DNA from: Deltaproteobacteria bacterium
GTDB lineage: Bacteria > Desulfobacterota > Desulfomonilia > UBA1062
NCBI GenBank assembly: GCA_018434685.1
Contig: JAHDOV010000051.1
Coordinates: forward strand, 1-34,038
Reading direction: 5' to 3'
DNA: 34,038 nt
The position numbers and the translations under genes are program-made. This document shows positions 7,879 through 18,504 of the stretch, in pieces. Each line of letters starts with the position of its first letter. Position 1 is the stretch's first letter. A model generated the notes under the pieces. The model saw only the letters and a program-made list of their open reading frames with translations, was not told the DNA's origin and ran no database searches.

Positions 7879-8903
7879 TGAGGACAGAGCTCGAAGGAAC
7901 CAGGACAGACCGTGACGAGATCGAATTTGAAGCCAACATCCGGCCCCGCACGCTCAGCGAGTATGTGGGCCAGCAAGCCCTCAAGGACAACCTCGATGTC
8001 TTTATCAGGGCTGCCCGCGCCCGCAAGGAGCCCCTCGATCACTGCCTGTTCTACGGGCCGCCCGGCCTGGGCAAGACAACCCTTGCATACATCATCGCCC
8101 ATGAGAGCGATGTGGGGCTCCGTGTTACGAGCGGTCCGGCCATAGAGAAGTCCGGTGATCTGGCGGCCATCCTCACCAATCTCGAGCCCAACGATGTCCT
8201 GTTCATCGATGAGATCCACCGCCTCGGCAATGCCATAGAAGAGATCCTCTATCCTGCCATGGAGGAGTACAAGCTCGATATCGTTATCGGCCAGGGTCCG
8301 TCCGCCCGGTCCATCCGCATAGACCTGAACCCGTTCACCCTTGTTGCAGCCACGACCAGGGCCGGGATGATCACCTCGCCCCTGAGAGACCGGTTCGGGA
8401 TCATCGGCCACCTGGAATTCTACAGCGTGGACGAACTGGCCATGATCCTGAGAAGGACAGCCACCATACTGAACGTGGCATCCGACGACAAAGGCCTCTA
8501 CGAGATCGCCAGGCGCTCCCGCGGCACACCGCGGGTCGCCAACAGGCTGCTCAAACGGGTGAGGGACTTTGCCGATGTGCTCTCGGACGGCATTATAACA
8601 CCGGATGTCGCGGACACGGCCCTGAGCAGGCTCGATATCGACAAGAGCGGACTCGACCGGACCGACCGGAAGATTCTTGAGACCATGATCCACTCGTTCG
8701 GCGGGGGACCGGTGGGGATAGAGTCTCTTGCGGCATCCATGGGCGAGGACAGGGACACCATCGAGGATGTCTACGAACCGTACCTCATCCAGAAAGGCTA
8801 TATCAAGCGTACCCCGCGTGGCCGGCAGGTGTGTGCACGGGCATATGCGCTTTTGGATGCCAGGCCGTCACCGGGACAGGTGGAGATTTTTGACGAAGAA
8901 TAG
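7878..8903 (+). CDS. ruvB: Holliday junction branch migration ATPase RuvB
   Basis: RuvB is the hexameric AAA+ motor that drives branch migration. The 341-residue protein shows [11 protein letters not shown] at the N-terminus, Walker [10 protein letters not shown], Walker B LFIDEIHR, sensor 1 ATTRAG, the arginine finger PLRDRFG and a C-terminal winged helix including [17 protein letters not shown] and RTPRGR. The length is normal. The ATG overlapping the ruvA stop (TGATG) gives the expected N-terminus; longer frames extend into ruvA. It is the last gene of the operon. Confidence 0.97.
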   Translation: MRTELEGTRTDRDEIEFEANIRPRTLSEYVGQQALKDNLDVFIRAARARKEPLDHCLFYGPPGLGKTTLAYIIAHESDVGLRVTSGPAIEKSGDLAAILTNLEPNDVLFIDEIHRLGNAIEEILYPAMEEYKLDIVIGQGPSARSIRIDLNPFTLVAATTRAGMITSPLRDRFGIIGHLEFYSVDELAMILRRTATILNVASDDKGLYEIARRSRGTPRVANRLLKRVRDFADVLSDGIITPDVADTALSRLDIDKSGLDRTDRKILETMIHSFGGGPVGIESLAASMGEDRDTIEDVYEPYLIQKGYIKRTPRGRQVCARAYALLDARPSPGQVEIFDEE

Positions 8904-9086
8904 TGCCGTCCCAGGTCCCGGGCAACCCCTGTTTCGCATGCCGACCCCGGCATGTGTGGTATGGGAATGACGCAGGCTGCATGGTACGGGGTTTCCACAA
9001 ACCCGTACCAGGTCGTACCGGGATATCGGCACAGTGGATTTTTAGGTTCATATCTGCTAATATTCTCCACCTCGCCAGGGTGGAGA
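8903..9086. other. Intergenic region with nested inverted repeats
   Basis: From the last base of the ruvB stop, the arm GTGCCGTCCC (8903-8912) can pair with GGGA-TAT-CGGCAC (9020-9032). Enclosed are two good hairpins: CATGCCG/CGGCATG with a four-base loop (8937-8954), and GGTACGGGGTTT/AAACCCGTACC with a four-base loop and one bulge (8983-9009). A third perfect 8-bp hairpin, TCTCCACC/GGTGGAGA, follows at 9064-9086. A TTTTT at about 9038 comes 5 nt after the closing arm, so part of this may terminate the ruv operon. Otherwise it may be a structured leader of the next gene. No known RNA family is recognised. Confidence 0.4.
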
Positions 9087-9143
9087 GACCTCCCTGCTCG
9101 CGAGACTGTATGAGACGGTTCTTATTCTCGAGGGGTTTGCGGT

Positions 9144-9761
9144 ATGAAGATTGTTCTTCTCGATGTGGATGATACCCTGTACCAAAAGGGCACCGGTCCT
9201 TTTCAGTACGTGAATGAAAAGATAGACTCGTATGTCATGTCATGGTGCAAGGTCGATTTCAATGCGGCCAGGGGCCTGAGGAAAGAGTATGTCGGTGCCT
9301 ACGGATCGACCCTGGGCGGGCTCATGCTTCACTACGGTGTGGATCCGGACGACTACCTCAGGGATGTTCATGATGTGCCGGTGGAACATCTCCTCAGCCC
9401 GGATGAACGGCTCAGACAGACCCTCGAAGAGATACCTCATGAGCTCATCGTGTTTTCCAACGGTTCGACCGCTTATGTGAACCGGATCCTGGAGGCCCTG
9501 GGCATCGCGGACCTGTTTACCGACCTCTTCACCATAGAGTACATGGACTTCATCCCGAAACCAAGGCCGTACCCCTACCATAAGATCATGGAACTCTATG
9601 GGAAATCACCCCATGAGTGCGTCATGGTGGATGACCGGCTGCCCAATGTTTACACCGCCATCGACATGGGCATGGAGGGAGTCCTCGTGGGAGAGGATGT
9701 CCCATCCTCCCGGGCCTCCGGCATCCGGAATATCTATGAAATATCCCGTGTGTTGAGCTGA
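9144..9761 (+). CDS. HAD-superfamily phosphatase, pyrimidine 5'-nucleotidase type
   Basis: This 205-residue haloacid-dehalogenase-fold hydrolase has motif I LLDVDDTLY (nucleophile Asp7, acid Asp9), a helical cap from about 15 to 85, motif II VFSNGS, motif III KPRPYPYHKIM and motif IV VMVDDRLPNVYTA. The helical cap and the DxDDTLY start match the SDT1-like pyrimidine 5'-nucleotidase group, so a nucleoside monophosphate or similar small phosphate ester is the likely substrate; this is inferred from family only. Start ATG follows GAGGGG at 8 nt. It lies 40 bp before the epimerase gene and may be co-transcribed. Confidence 0.85.
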   Translation: MKIVLLDVDDTLYQKGTGPFQYVNEKIDSYVMSWCKVDFNAARGLRKEYVGAYGSTLGGLMLHYGVDPDDYLRDVHDVPVEHLLSPDERLRQTLEEIPHELIVFSNGSTAYVNRILEALGIADLFTDLFTIEYMDFIPKPRPYPYHKIMELYGKSPHECVMVDDRLPNVYTAIDMGMEGVLVGEDVPSSRASGIRNIYEISRVLS

Positions 9762-9801
9762 CATCTTTTGTGCCCCACACCATGCTGACAAGGAGATCTT
9801 C

Positions 9802-10809
9802 ATGAATGTGTTTGTAACCGGTGCTGCAGGTTTTATCGGGTTTCACCTTTCCAGGAGGCTTCTCGATGAGGGCAACAGCGTAGTCGGTATGGACAACCTC
9901 AATACCTACTACGATCCCGCATTGAAGAAAGACCGTTTGACCATCCTTGAGGAATATCCGGCCTTCTCGTTTACGAAGCTCGATCTGCAGGACAGAAACG
10001 GTATGGCCGAGGTTTTTTCACAGCATACCTTTGACGTGGTCGTTCATCTCGCTGCGCAGGCAGGCGTGCGCTACAGCCTCGAGAATCCCCATGCATACAT
10101 CGATTCAAACCTGACAGGGTTCATGAACATACTCGAGGGCTGCAGGGCTCACGCTGTGGGCCACCTCGTGTTCGCCTCGTCCTCTTCCGTCTATGGTGGA
10201 AACACCAGGATGCCGTTTTCCGTGCATGACAACGTGGATCACCCGGTCTCGCTCTACGCCGCGACAAAGAAGGCAAACGAACTCATGGCCCACTCCTATG
10301 CCAGTCTGTACGGGATTGCCTGTACCGGTCTGAGGTTCTTTACGGTCTATGGCCCCTGGGGCAGGCCGGACATGGCCCTGTTCAAGTTTGCCAAGGCAAT
10401 CTTGGAAGATGCCCCCATCGATATCTATAATTATGGCAATATGAAGCGGGATTTCACCTATGTGGATGATATCATAGAAGGTGTTGTCCGGGTTATGGGA
10501 ATAATCCCGCAGGGCGACGAGCAGGGGTGGGCTGATCAGCCTGACCCGGGGAAGAGCTTTGCCCCCTACCGCATCTACAATATCGGAGGTTCGCATCCCG
10601 CGGACCTCATGCAGTTCATCTCCGTGCTCGAGGACACGCTTGGCAGGAAGGCACAGAAGAACATGCTCCCCCTGCAGAAGGGGGATGTGGTGGCGACCTG
10701 TGCCGATGCCCATGACCTCGAGGCTGCCACCGGATTCCGCCCGCAGATACCCATAGAAGAGGGGATCAAACGTTTCGTACAGTGGTACCGGTCGTATTAC
10801 CGGGTATGA
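9802..10809 (+). CDS. UDP-glucuronate 4-epimerase (extended SDR)
   Basis: This enzyme likely converts UDP-glucuronate to UDP-galacturonate for cell-surface polysaccharide. The 335-residue protein has the NAD-binding GAAGFIG (7-13), HLAAQAGVRYSLENP, SSSSVYGG and the YxxxK pair Tyr152/Lys156 in YAATKKANE. Then come the diagnostic GLRFFTVYGPWGRPDMA segment and YNYGNMKRDFTYVDDI, which mark the uronate-specific epimerase group rather than GalE. Ribosome binding site AAGGAG lies 6 nt upstream of ATG. No other polysaccharide genes are in the window. Its last 13 bases overlap the 3' end of the converging PilZ gene. Confidence 0.9.
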   Translation: MNVFVTGAAGFIGFHLSRRLLDEGNSVVGMDNLNTYYDPALKKDRLTILEEYPAFSFTKLDLQDRNGMAEVFSQHTFDVVVHLAAQAGVRYSLENPHAYIDSNLTGFMNILEGCRAHAVGHLVFASSSSVYGGNTRMPFSVHDNVDHPVSLYAATKKANELMAHSYASLYGIACTGLRFFTVYGPWGRPDMALFKFAKAILEDAPIDIYNYGNMKRDFTYVDDIIEGVVRVMGIIPQGDEQGWADQPDPGKSFAPYRIYNIGGSHPADLMQFISVLEDTLGRKAQKNMLPLQKGDVVATCADAHDLEAATGFRPQIPIEEGIKRFVQWYRSYYRV

Positions 10810-11840
10810 TGGAAGCCTTCGATGAGGGTCTCGGGGGGGAAGTCCATATCGAGAACATATTCGAGGATCTTGTCTTTATAGTTGTCTGACCCGCCGATGA
10901 ATTCTATGCCCAGCTGCGTCTTCTCCAGGACACTGTCCGTTCGTACGGACCGTACGATTCCCGATGTCTCGATCGACCCCTTGGGGAGCTGTATCTGTAT
11001 GGCAGGCAGGTTCATGCCCTCGATGAGGGGGGCCCTGTCGCTTAAGAGTTCAGCCCCCATACCCTCGATGCTGATGTCCCAGACCAGGAGATCTATCTTC
11101 TCCGAGCTTATGGGGTGCAAAACGCTGGCTGTCATAGGTTCTTCGCCGGTGACAAAATATCGCAGGACACTGCGTCTGCTGATATACTGGATAGTTTCCG
11201 GCCAGCTCGTTTCCACGATGTTTTTGATCACGTCGAGCACCCTGGCATAGAACAGCATGACATTGATGCCCTTGAAGAGGTAGAAGGGATAGACCACGTC
11301 CTTCTGGGGCAGGAAGGGCAGACGGAATTCGGAGATCCTGACGATCCTCAAGACCATGTTGTCGTCGTCGGGCCTCAGGTAGAAGAATTCCGCAGGGATG
11401 ACCTTGTGTTTCTGGATCATGAGCAGATCCCCGAAGCCCCGCGACCACCGCTGTATCTCGCTGAACATGCGATGGATCTCTTCCTTGTCGGTGATGAGTC
11501 TCCCGGTCTCGCCCCGCACGCCATGGAGTCTCGCATAGGCCTCGATGGGTGTGTCCGCGGGGGAGAAGTCGATCCCCATCCGGGAAGGTACCCCAGTACC
11601 CAGGTGCGCTATACGCCCCTGTATGTCTGTAGCAACGATCGTCCCGTTGTTCTCGAGCGTCTCGATCCTGATGGCTTTCCCCTCGCGGAGCAGGGAGAAG
11701 CCACTGGTAACAAGGACCCCCAGGCCGCCGATAGAGATGTCCAGCACCGGTAGCCTCAGGGTGTCATTATCAATTCTCGCGTTGGCGAAGAGATCTCCCC
11801 GCAGCAGTGTCTTCTGTCGTTTGCTTTCTCTTTTTTCCAT
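10797..11840 (-). CDS. Tandem PilZ-domain protein, probable c-di-GMP effector
   Basis: The 347-residue protein appears to have two PilZ domains. The first (about 5-105) has the DxSxxG motif DISIGG (34-39) but only Lys10-x3-Arg14 in place of RxxxR. The second (about 221-335) has both Arg223-x3-Arg227 and DISIEG (255-260). The middle part (about 150-220), with YPFYLFKGINVMLFYARV and WPETIQYISRRS, resembles the YcgR-type N-terminal flagellar-brake domain that normally precedes PilZ. The architecture PilZ-YcgR_N-PilZ is my reading of motifs. It should bind c-di-GMP, at least through the second domain, and no membrane segment is seen. The ribosome binding site (GAGAAG) is weak. Its stop codon lies within the converging epimerase gene. 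Confidence 0.8.
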   Translation of the reverse strand: MEKRESKRQKTLLRGDLFANARIDNDTLRLPVLDISIGGLGVLVTSGFSLLREGKAIRIETLENNGTIVATDIQGRIAHLGTGVPSRMGIDFSPADTPIEAYARLHGVRGETGRLITDKEEIHRMFSEIQRWSRGFGDLLMIQKHKVIPAEFFYLRPDDDNMVLRIVRISEFRLPFLPQKDVVYPFYLFKGINVMLFYARVLDVIKNIVETSWPETIQYISRRSVLRYFVTGEEPMTASVLHPISSEKIDLLVWDISIEGMGAELLSDRAPLIEGMNLPAIQIQLPKGSIETSGIVRSVRTDSVLEKTQLGIEFIGGSDNYKDKILEYVLDMDFPPETLIEGFHHTR

Positions 11841-12103
11841 CTATGCTTCTCATCGGATCTCTTGAAGGGAAAACTTTAGCCTCATCATGGAGTAGATGGA
11901 TATTTTCCTGCCGCGCAGAAAAGTCAAACGAGGGATTCGGGGGTGGGTAGAAAGGGGTGTGCCGCAGCCGGAAGTTCAATGGGCGTTAACAGGGTCTGGC
12001 AGGCTGCGCAGGGTAGACAATGGCCGAAACGCCGTTGCCTGCAGGGCAGGTATGCCGCAACGGGACCCGGATACTGCGCCCGGGCATTTTCACCGAGCGT
12101 CTC

Positions 12104-12141
12104 CTTCAGGACCGGCAGGTTGTCTCATGCCGGTCCTGAAG
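12104..12141. repeat. Perfect 14-bp inverted repeat in a gene-free gap
   Basis: CTTCAGGACCGGCA (12104-12117) and TGCCGGTCCTGAAG (12128-12141) are exact reverse complements around a ten-base loop. It lies 11 bp beyond the 3' end of the crotonase gene (minus strand). A T-tract is missing on either side, so it is not a classical intrinsic terminator, although it would block or stabilise the 3' end of that mRNA. The rest of the 311-bp gap (11841-12151) shows no gene. Confidence 0.6.
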
Positions 12142-12151
12142 GGATGCAGAT

Positions 12152-12976
12152 CTATTTGCCGGTATAATGAGGTTTTCTTCTTTCCATGAATGCCTTCATG
12201 GTCTCGGCAATATCTTCGGACGGAAGGATCATGGCACTGCGTGCGGCAACGTACTCCAGTCCGTCTGCTATGCTCTTCCCCCTGCAGTAATTGAGGACTT
12301 CCTTCGCTCCCTGCACGGCGAGCGGGGAATTGTCGGCTATCTCGAGGGCCATTTCGTGGGCGGCCTTGAGCAGCGATTCCTTGTCCGGATAGACCTCGTT
12401 TACCAGGTTGATCTCCCGGGCGCGCTTCGCATCGATATACTTCGCGGTGAATGCCAGCTCGCGGGCAATTCCCTGACCGACGATCAGGGGCACTCGCTGC
12501 AGGCTTCCCACATCGGCGATAAACGAGACAGCCGCTTCACGCAGGGATATCTGGGCGTCTTGTGAGGCGAGACGGATGTCGCAGGCAGAACCCAGATCAA
12601 GGGCTGCCCCGATGCAATAGCCGTGAAACGCACAGATGACCGGCTTTGAGCATTTTTCCACGCAGGTCATGGCATCCTGAAGCGGGAAGATGGCCCGGTA
12701 CAGCTCTTTTTTTGCCCCTGCGCTCAGGTCCCAGTCCTTCAGTGCCGGGACCACCGGTGCCATACCGATCAGGTCGATACCGGCACAGAAATCCTTGCCC
12801 TCTCCGGCGATGACCGCCACACGGATGTCATCGTCGTTCTGGATGTCCTCAAAGATGGGGATGATTTCTGTCCAGGCATCCGGCCCCATGGCGTTTTTCT
12901 TCTCGGGCCTGTTTAAGAACACCCATGCAACGGTTTCTCTCTTCTCGACCTTGTAAAAGTTGTACGATCCTGTCAT
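12152..12976 (-). CDS. Crotonase-fold protein, Δ3,5-Δ2,4-dienoyl-CoA isomerase-like
   Basis: This 274-residue crotonase has the CoA-pocket oxyanion segments FCAGIDL (63-69) and FHGYCIGAALDLGSACDIR. Three acidic residues fall at the exact spacing of the catalytic set in mammalian dienoyl-CoA isomerase ECH1: Asp127 (LDLGSACDIR), Glu147 (LREAAV) and Asp155 (ADVGSLQR), 20 and 8 residues apart. That favours 3,5-dienoyl-CoA isomerisation, needed for odd-position double bonds, over simple hydration. A standard enoyl-CoA hydratase pair of Glu is absent. Ribosome binding site GGGAGGG is 7 nt from ATG. It stands alone with its own promoter and may serve beta-oxidation of unsaturated acyl-CoA. Confidence 0.82.
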   Translation of the reverse strand: MTGSYNFYKVEKRETVAWVFLNRPEKKNAMGPDAWTEIIPIFEDIQNDDDIRVAVIAGEGKDFCAGIDLIGMAPVVPALKDWDLSAGAKKELYRAIFPLQDAMTCVEKCSKPVICAFHGYCIGAALDLGSACDIRLASQDAQISLREAAVSFIADVGSLQRVPLIVGQGIARELAFTAKYIDAKRAREINLVNEVYPDKESLLKAAHEMALEIADNSPLAVQGAKEVLNYCRGKSIADGLEYVAARSAMILPSEDIAETMKAFMERRKPHYTGK

Positions 12977-13000
12977 ATCGTTGCCCTCCCGAAGTTAAGA

Positions 13001-13028
13001 TTTAAACTTTATACTTTAGCTTGTCAAA
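13001..13028 (-). promoter_or_regulatory. Promoter of the dienoyl-CoA isomerase-like gene
   Basis: On the minus strand a perfect -35 TTGACA (13023-13028) is followed after 16 bp by TTAAAT (13001-13006); TTTAAA one base over is an alternative. It lies about 25 bp before the start codon. The fmdB-like gene diverges from the other side. Confidence 0.5.
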
Positions 13029-13103
13029 CAGATATTGAGGCCAAGCTTGACTTTTGCCTTTGCTGACACTAGTTAAGGGAAAAACGTTATCAAAGGAATG
13101 AAT

Positions 13104-13295
13104 ATGCCCATCTATGAGTATCAGTGCAAAGACTGCGGCAATGAGTTCGAGAAACTTGTTCCGATGTCGTGTGACAAGATCCCTGAATGCCCGAAGTGTC
13201 AGGGCAGTCAGGTAAAGAAGAAGATATCCAAGACTGCATCAAGCCTTTCATCAGGGTGCAGCTCGTGCTCTTCGACGTCGTGCTCCTCCACGTGA
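13104..13295 (+). CDS. FmdB-family zinc ribbon protein
   Basis: The 63-residue protein starts MPIYEYQCKDCGNEFEK, the signature of the FmdB/CxxC zinc-ribbon family. Its two metal knuckles are Cys8-x2-Cys11 and Cys29-x2-Cys32 (PECPKCQG). The tail is rich in Ser and Cys (GCSSCSSTSC), as seen in many family members, and may be disordered or bind another metal. The function of the family is uncertain; a regulatory role has been proposed from links to formamidase genes. The ATG at 13104 is chosen because AAAGGA lies 6 nt upstream and the family begins MPIYEY; an ATG two codons earlier overlaps that site. Confidence 0.88.
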   Translation: MPIYEYQCKDCGNEFEKLVPMSCDKIPECPKCQGSQVKKKISKTASSLSSGCSSCSSTSCSST

Positions 13296-13300
13296 GGATA

Positions 13301-13325
13301 AAATAAAAGGCCCGGTCAGGGCCTT
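13301..13325 (-). terminator. Rho-independent terminator of serA-purA
   Basis: Read on the minus strand, AAGGCCC-TGACC-GGGCCTT is followed by TTATTTTAT, a strong stem with a T-rich tail directly after the purA stop. On the plus strand the same stem lies 12 bp after the fmdB-like stop but lacks a T tail. Confidence 0.85.
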
Positions 13326-16222
<2,897 letters not shown>

Positions 16223-16262
16223 AACGACCCACCTCCTAAGGTATAATAACAAGTCCGCTGCA

Positions 16263-16291
16263 CTTTTAACAAATGCATTGGGGTGTGTCAA
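16263..16291 (-). promoter_or_regulatory. Promoter of serA-purA
   Basis: On the minus strand TTGACA (16286-16291) and TAAAAG (16263-16268) are 17 bp apart, about 40 bp upstream of the serA start. The -35 is perfect and the -10 matches four of six. Confidence 0.5.
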
Positions 16292-16403
16292 TAATATAGA
16301 CTCTTTTATGGGCCGGAAGAGAAATGACGCTCTGGAGCGAGTCTTTCCGGGTAGAATGGGGGATTGGTAGGGCCCTGGATCCCGCAGGCGACGTGATTCC
16401 GGC

Positions 16404-16463
16404 TTGACATGAAATGAACTAACAGTTAAAAAAATACCAAGAGTAGCAAAAATACTCTTGGTA
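16404..16463 (+). promoter_or_regulatory. acd1 promoter with three operator-like palindromes
   Basis: A -35 TTGACA (16404-16409) and a -10 TAAAAA (16427-16432) are 17 bp apart. AACTAACAGTT (16417-16427) sits in the spacer. A perfect 11-bp inverted repeat follows: TACCAAGAGTA (16435-16445) and TACTCTTGGTA (16453-16463). All three fit WACY-N3-RGTW, the same palindrome found five times between tetR and acd2. The placement over the promoter and start of transcription suggests repression by the TetR protein encoded at 17803-18468. Confidence 0.65.
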
Positions 16464-16538
16464 ATGAATACATTTGCCGCGCAGACGTGCCCGCCCGGGC
16501 AGGGATATCATGCAGGCATGGACAAGGAGAGTGCACTC

Positions 16539-17702
16539 ATGATGGACTTCACGCTGACGGAAGAACAGCGGATGCTCAAAGAGACGGTAGCGAATTTCGC
16601 AGCCCGGGAGATTCAGCCCATAGCCGAAGAGATAGACCGGACAGATACCTGGCCTGAGGGCATGTGGAAGAAACTCGGCGACCTCGGGGTGTTGGGGGTA
16701 ACGATCGAGGGCGCCTACGGAGGGGTGGGGCTCGACATACTTTCGGGCGCCCTGGTGGGTGAAGAGCTGGCCAAGATCTCACCCTCCATCTCGATATCGT
16801 ATGGTGCCCATGCAAATCTCTGCTGCAACAACATCAGGTTGAACGGCACCGAGGAGCAGAAGCACAGATATCTTCCCCGGATGTGTTCGGGCGATCAGGT
16901 GGGAGCCCTGGGGCTTACCGAGCCGAATGCCGGCTCGGATGCAGTAAGCATCCAGACCACGGCCCGCAGGGAAGGGGATCGGTTTGTCGTCAATGGCAGC
17001 AAGACGTTCATAACCAATGGCGTAATCGCCGACACCATCATCCTGTATGCAAAGACCGACAAGTCTGCAGGTGCACGGGGGATCACCGCTTTTATCCTCG
17101 AGAAGGGATTCCCGGGGTTCTCGGTCTCCCGGAAACTCGACAAGGTGGGGAACCGGGGGTCTGAGACCGGGGAACTGGTCATGGAAGACTGCATCATCCC
17201 TCAAGAGAATGTTCTCGGGCAGGTCAACGGCGGGGTCGCTGTGATGATGCGGGGGCTCGATATCGAGCGCGCATTCCTGTCCACCTATGCCCTCGGTATG
17301 GCGGAGGGGGCCTTTGCAGAGGCCCTCAAATATGCCCGGGAGCGGGTCCAGTTCGGCAAGCCCATCGCCTCCTTTCAGCTGATCCAGGCAAAGCTTGCCG
17401 ATATGTGGACCTTGATCGAGGCCGCCCGCCTGCTCAGTTACAAGGCCTGTATACTGGCTGATGACGCGGAAAAAGGCGGCAAGGGCACCGAGTTGCACAA
17501 GGTGACTGCAGCGGCAGTCCTCTTCGTGGGAGAGATGGCCGACAAGGTCTGCACCGAGGCCATCCAGATTCACGGGGGCTATGGCTACTGCATGGAATAT
17601 CCGGTCCAGCGGTTCTGGCGCGATGCCAAGGTGGCAACCATCGGCGCCGGTACCTCGGAGATGCGCAGGCTGATCCTGGCGAGGGAACTGCTCGCCGGCT
17701 AG
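16539..17702 (+). CDS. Acyl-CoA dehydrogenase, isovaleryl-CoA dehydrogenase type
   Basis: This 387-residue flavoprotein would oxidise a branched short acyl-CoA, probably isovaleryl-CoA, to its 2-enoyl-CoA and pass electrons to electron-transfer flavoprotein. It has LTEPNAGSD and FITNG near the FAD, and RVQFGKPIASFQ. The catalytic base pattern is that of isovaleryl-CoA dehydrogenase: Glu243 in GLDIER, with Ala370 in IGAGTSEMRR where medium-chain enzymes have Glu. Start is the first ATG of ATGATGGAC, 9 nt after AAGGAG; an upstream in-frame ATG lacks a ribosome site. It is a separate unit from the acd2 operon, facing the end of tetR, but shares operator-like sites with it. Confidence 0.9.
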   Translation: MMDFTLTEEQRMLKETVANFAAREIQPIAEEIDRTDTWPEGMWKKLGDLGVLGVTIEGAYGGVGLDILSGALVGEELAKISPSISISYGAHANLCCNNIRLNGTEEQKHRYLPRMCSGDQVGALGLTEPNAGSDAVSIQTTARREGDRFVVNGSKTFITNGVIADTIILYAKTDKSAGARGITAFILEKGFPGFSVSRKLDKVGNRGSETGELVMEDCIIPQENVLGQVNGGVAVMMRGLDIERAFLSTYALGMAEGAFAEALKYARERVQFGKPIASFQLIQAKLADMWTLIEAARLLSYKACILADDAEKGGKGTELHKVTAAAVLFVGEMADKVCTEAIQIHGGYGYCMEYPVQRFWRDAKVATIGAGTSEMRRLILARELLAG

Positions 17703-17802
17703 TGAGCAGGGCGTGTCTTGAAGGTCGCAGCGGCACGCTGACGGGTGCAGGACCGTGCTATGGGTAAAGGCATGAGAGCCACTGCCACGCGACAGGCAAG
17801 AA

Positions 17803-18468
17803 TTACTTCAGGACGATAGCGTCGATTATGAGCTTTTCCGCCAGGCTGAGCGTGGACTTCAGGTACTTTCTCTCCTGGTCGTGTTTGGTGGCTTTCATAT
17901 CCATTACCTGGGTTATCCCGACAAACAGGCCCCAGAGGATGTCGGAAAGGGCAAAGCTGTCGATATCCCTGAGGAGTCCCTGGGTGATTGCCGCTTGAAG
18001 AACCCGCCTCGCGAGCTCGAAGTCGTATTTGCCCCTGTCGCTTATGGCGGCCCGGGTGTCCGGGTTGAGTTCATTGATGAGGTCCTGGTGCTGAAAGAAC
18101 GTGTGCGCCACCCGGAGCGAGTCCGGCGCAGTTTCATAGCTGCGGATAAAGATGTTGAACAAATCTTTCACCAGGTCGTTGCCGCTTGTATATTTCCTGT
18201 CGGTCAATTTCTTCTCGATGCGCTCGAACTGCCTGCCGAATTCCTCGAGAAACGGCAGCATGAGCGAAGAGTAGAGCTCGTCCTTGGTTTTGAAGTACTG
18301 ATAGATGGTCGGTTTGCTGATCTGGGCCTCGAGCGCGATCTCGTCCATGGTCGTCTTGAGGTAGCCCTTGGAGAAAAAGACCTGCTTTGCAGCGGCGAGA
18401 ATACTCTGAATGCGCTGATCCTTCTCTCTCTTCTTTCTCTCGCGTATTGCCTGCTGGTGTTTCTGCAT
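17803..18468 (-). CDS. TetR/AcrR-family transcriptional regulator
   Basis: This 221-residue regulator has an N-terminal helix-turn-helix (about 18-66, with FFSKGYLKTTMDEIALEAQ and SKPTIYQYFKTKDEL) and a helical ligand-binding domain of usual TetR length. It is divergent from acd2 and convergent with acd1. The site list suggests a ligand such as an acyl-CoA from the encoded pathway; this is inference. Start ATG follows AGAGGTG; a TTG one codon earlier is also possible. Its promoter has a perfect -10 TATAAT and its -35 lies inside an operator palindrome, so it probably represses itself. Confidence 0.92.
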   Translation of the reverse strand: MQKHQQAIRERKKREKDQRIQSILAAAKQVFFSKGYLKTTMDEIALEAQISKPTIYQYFKTKDELYSSLMLPFLEEFGRQFERIEKKLTDRKYTSGNDLVKDLFNIFIRSYETAPDSLRVAHTFFQHQDLINELNPDTRAAISDRGKYDFELARRVLQAAITQGLLRDIDSFALSDILWGLFVGITQVMDMKATKHDQERKYLKSTLSLAEKLIIDAIVLK

Positions 18469-18504
18469 CAATCACCTCTGTATATGGATACTTCCCGGTG
18501 AGAA

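Noticed and set aside
7797-8693. Minus-strand frame of nearly 300 codons across ruvB
   Set aside because: Antisense shadow of a well-supported gene; low-complexity, His- and Asp-rich composition with no family match. The similar frames at 13662-14639, 21318-22382 and 22898-24088 are rejected for the same reason.
16458-16538. Upstream ATG extending acd1 by 27 residues
   Set aside because: No ribosome site before it, it overlaps the operator repeat region, and the extra residues do not match the acyl-CoA dehydrogenase N-terminus; the ATG at 16539 has AAGGAG.
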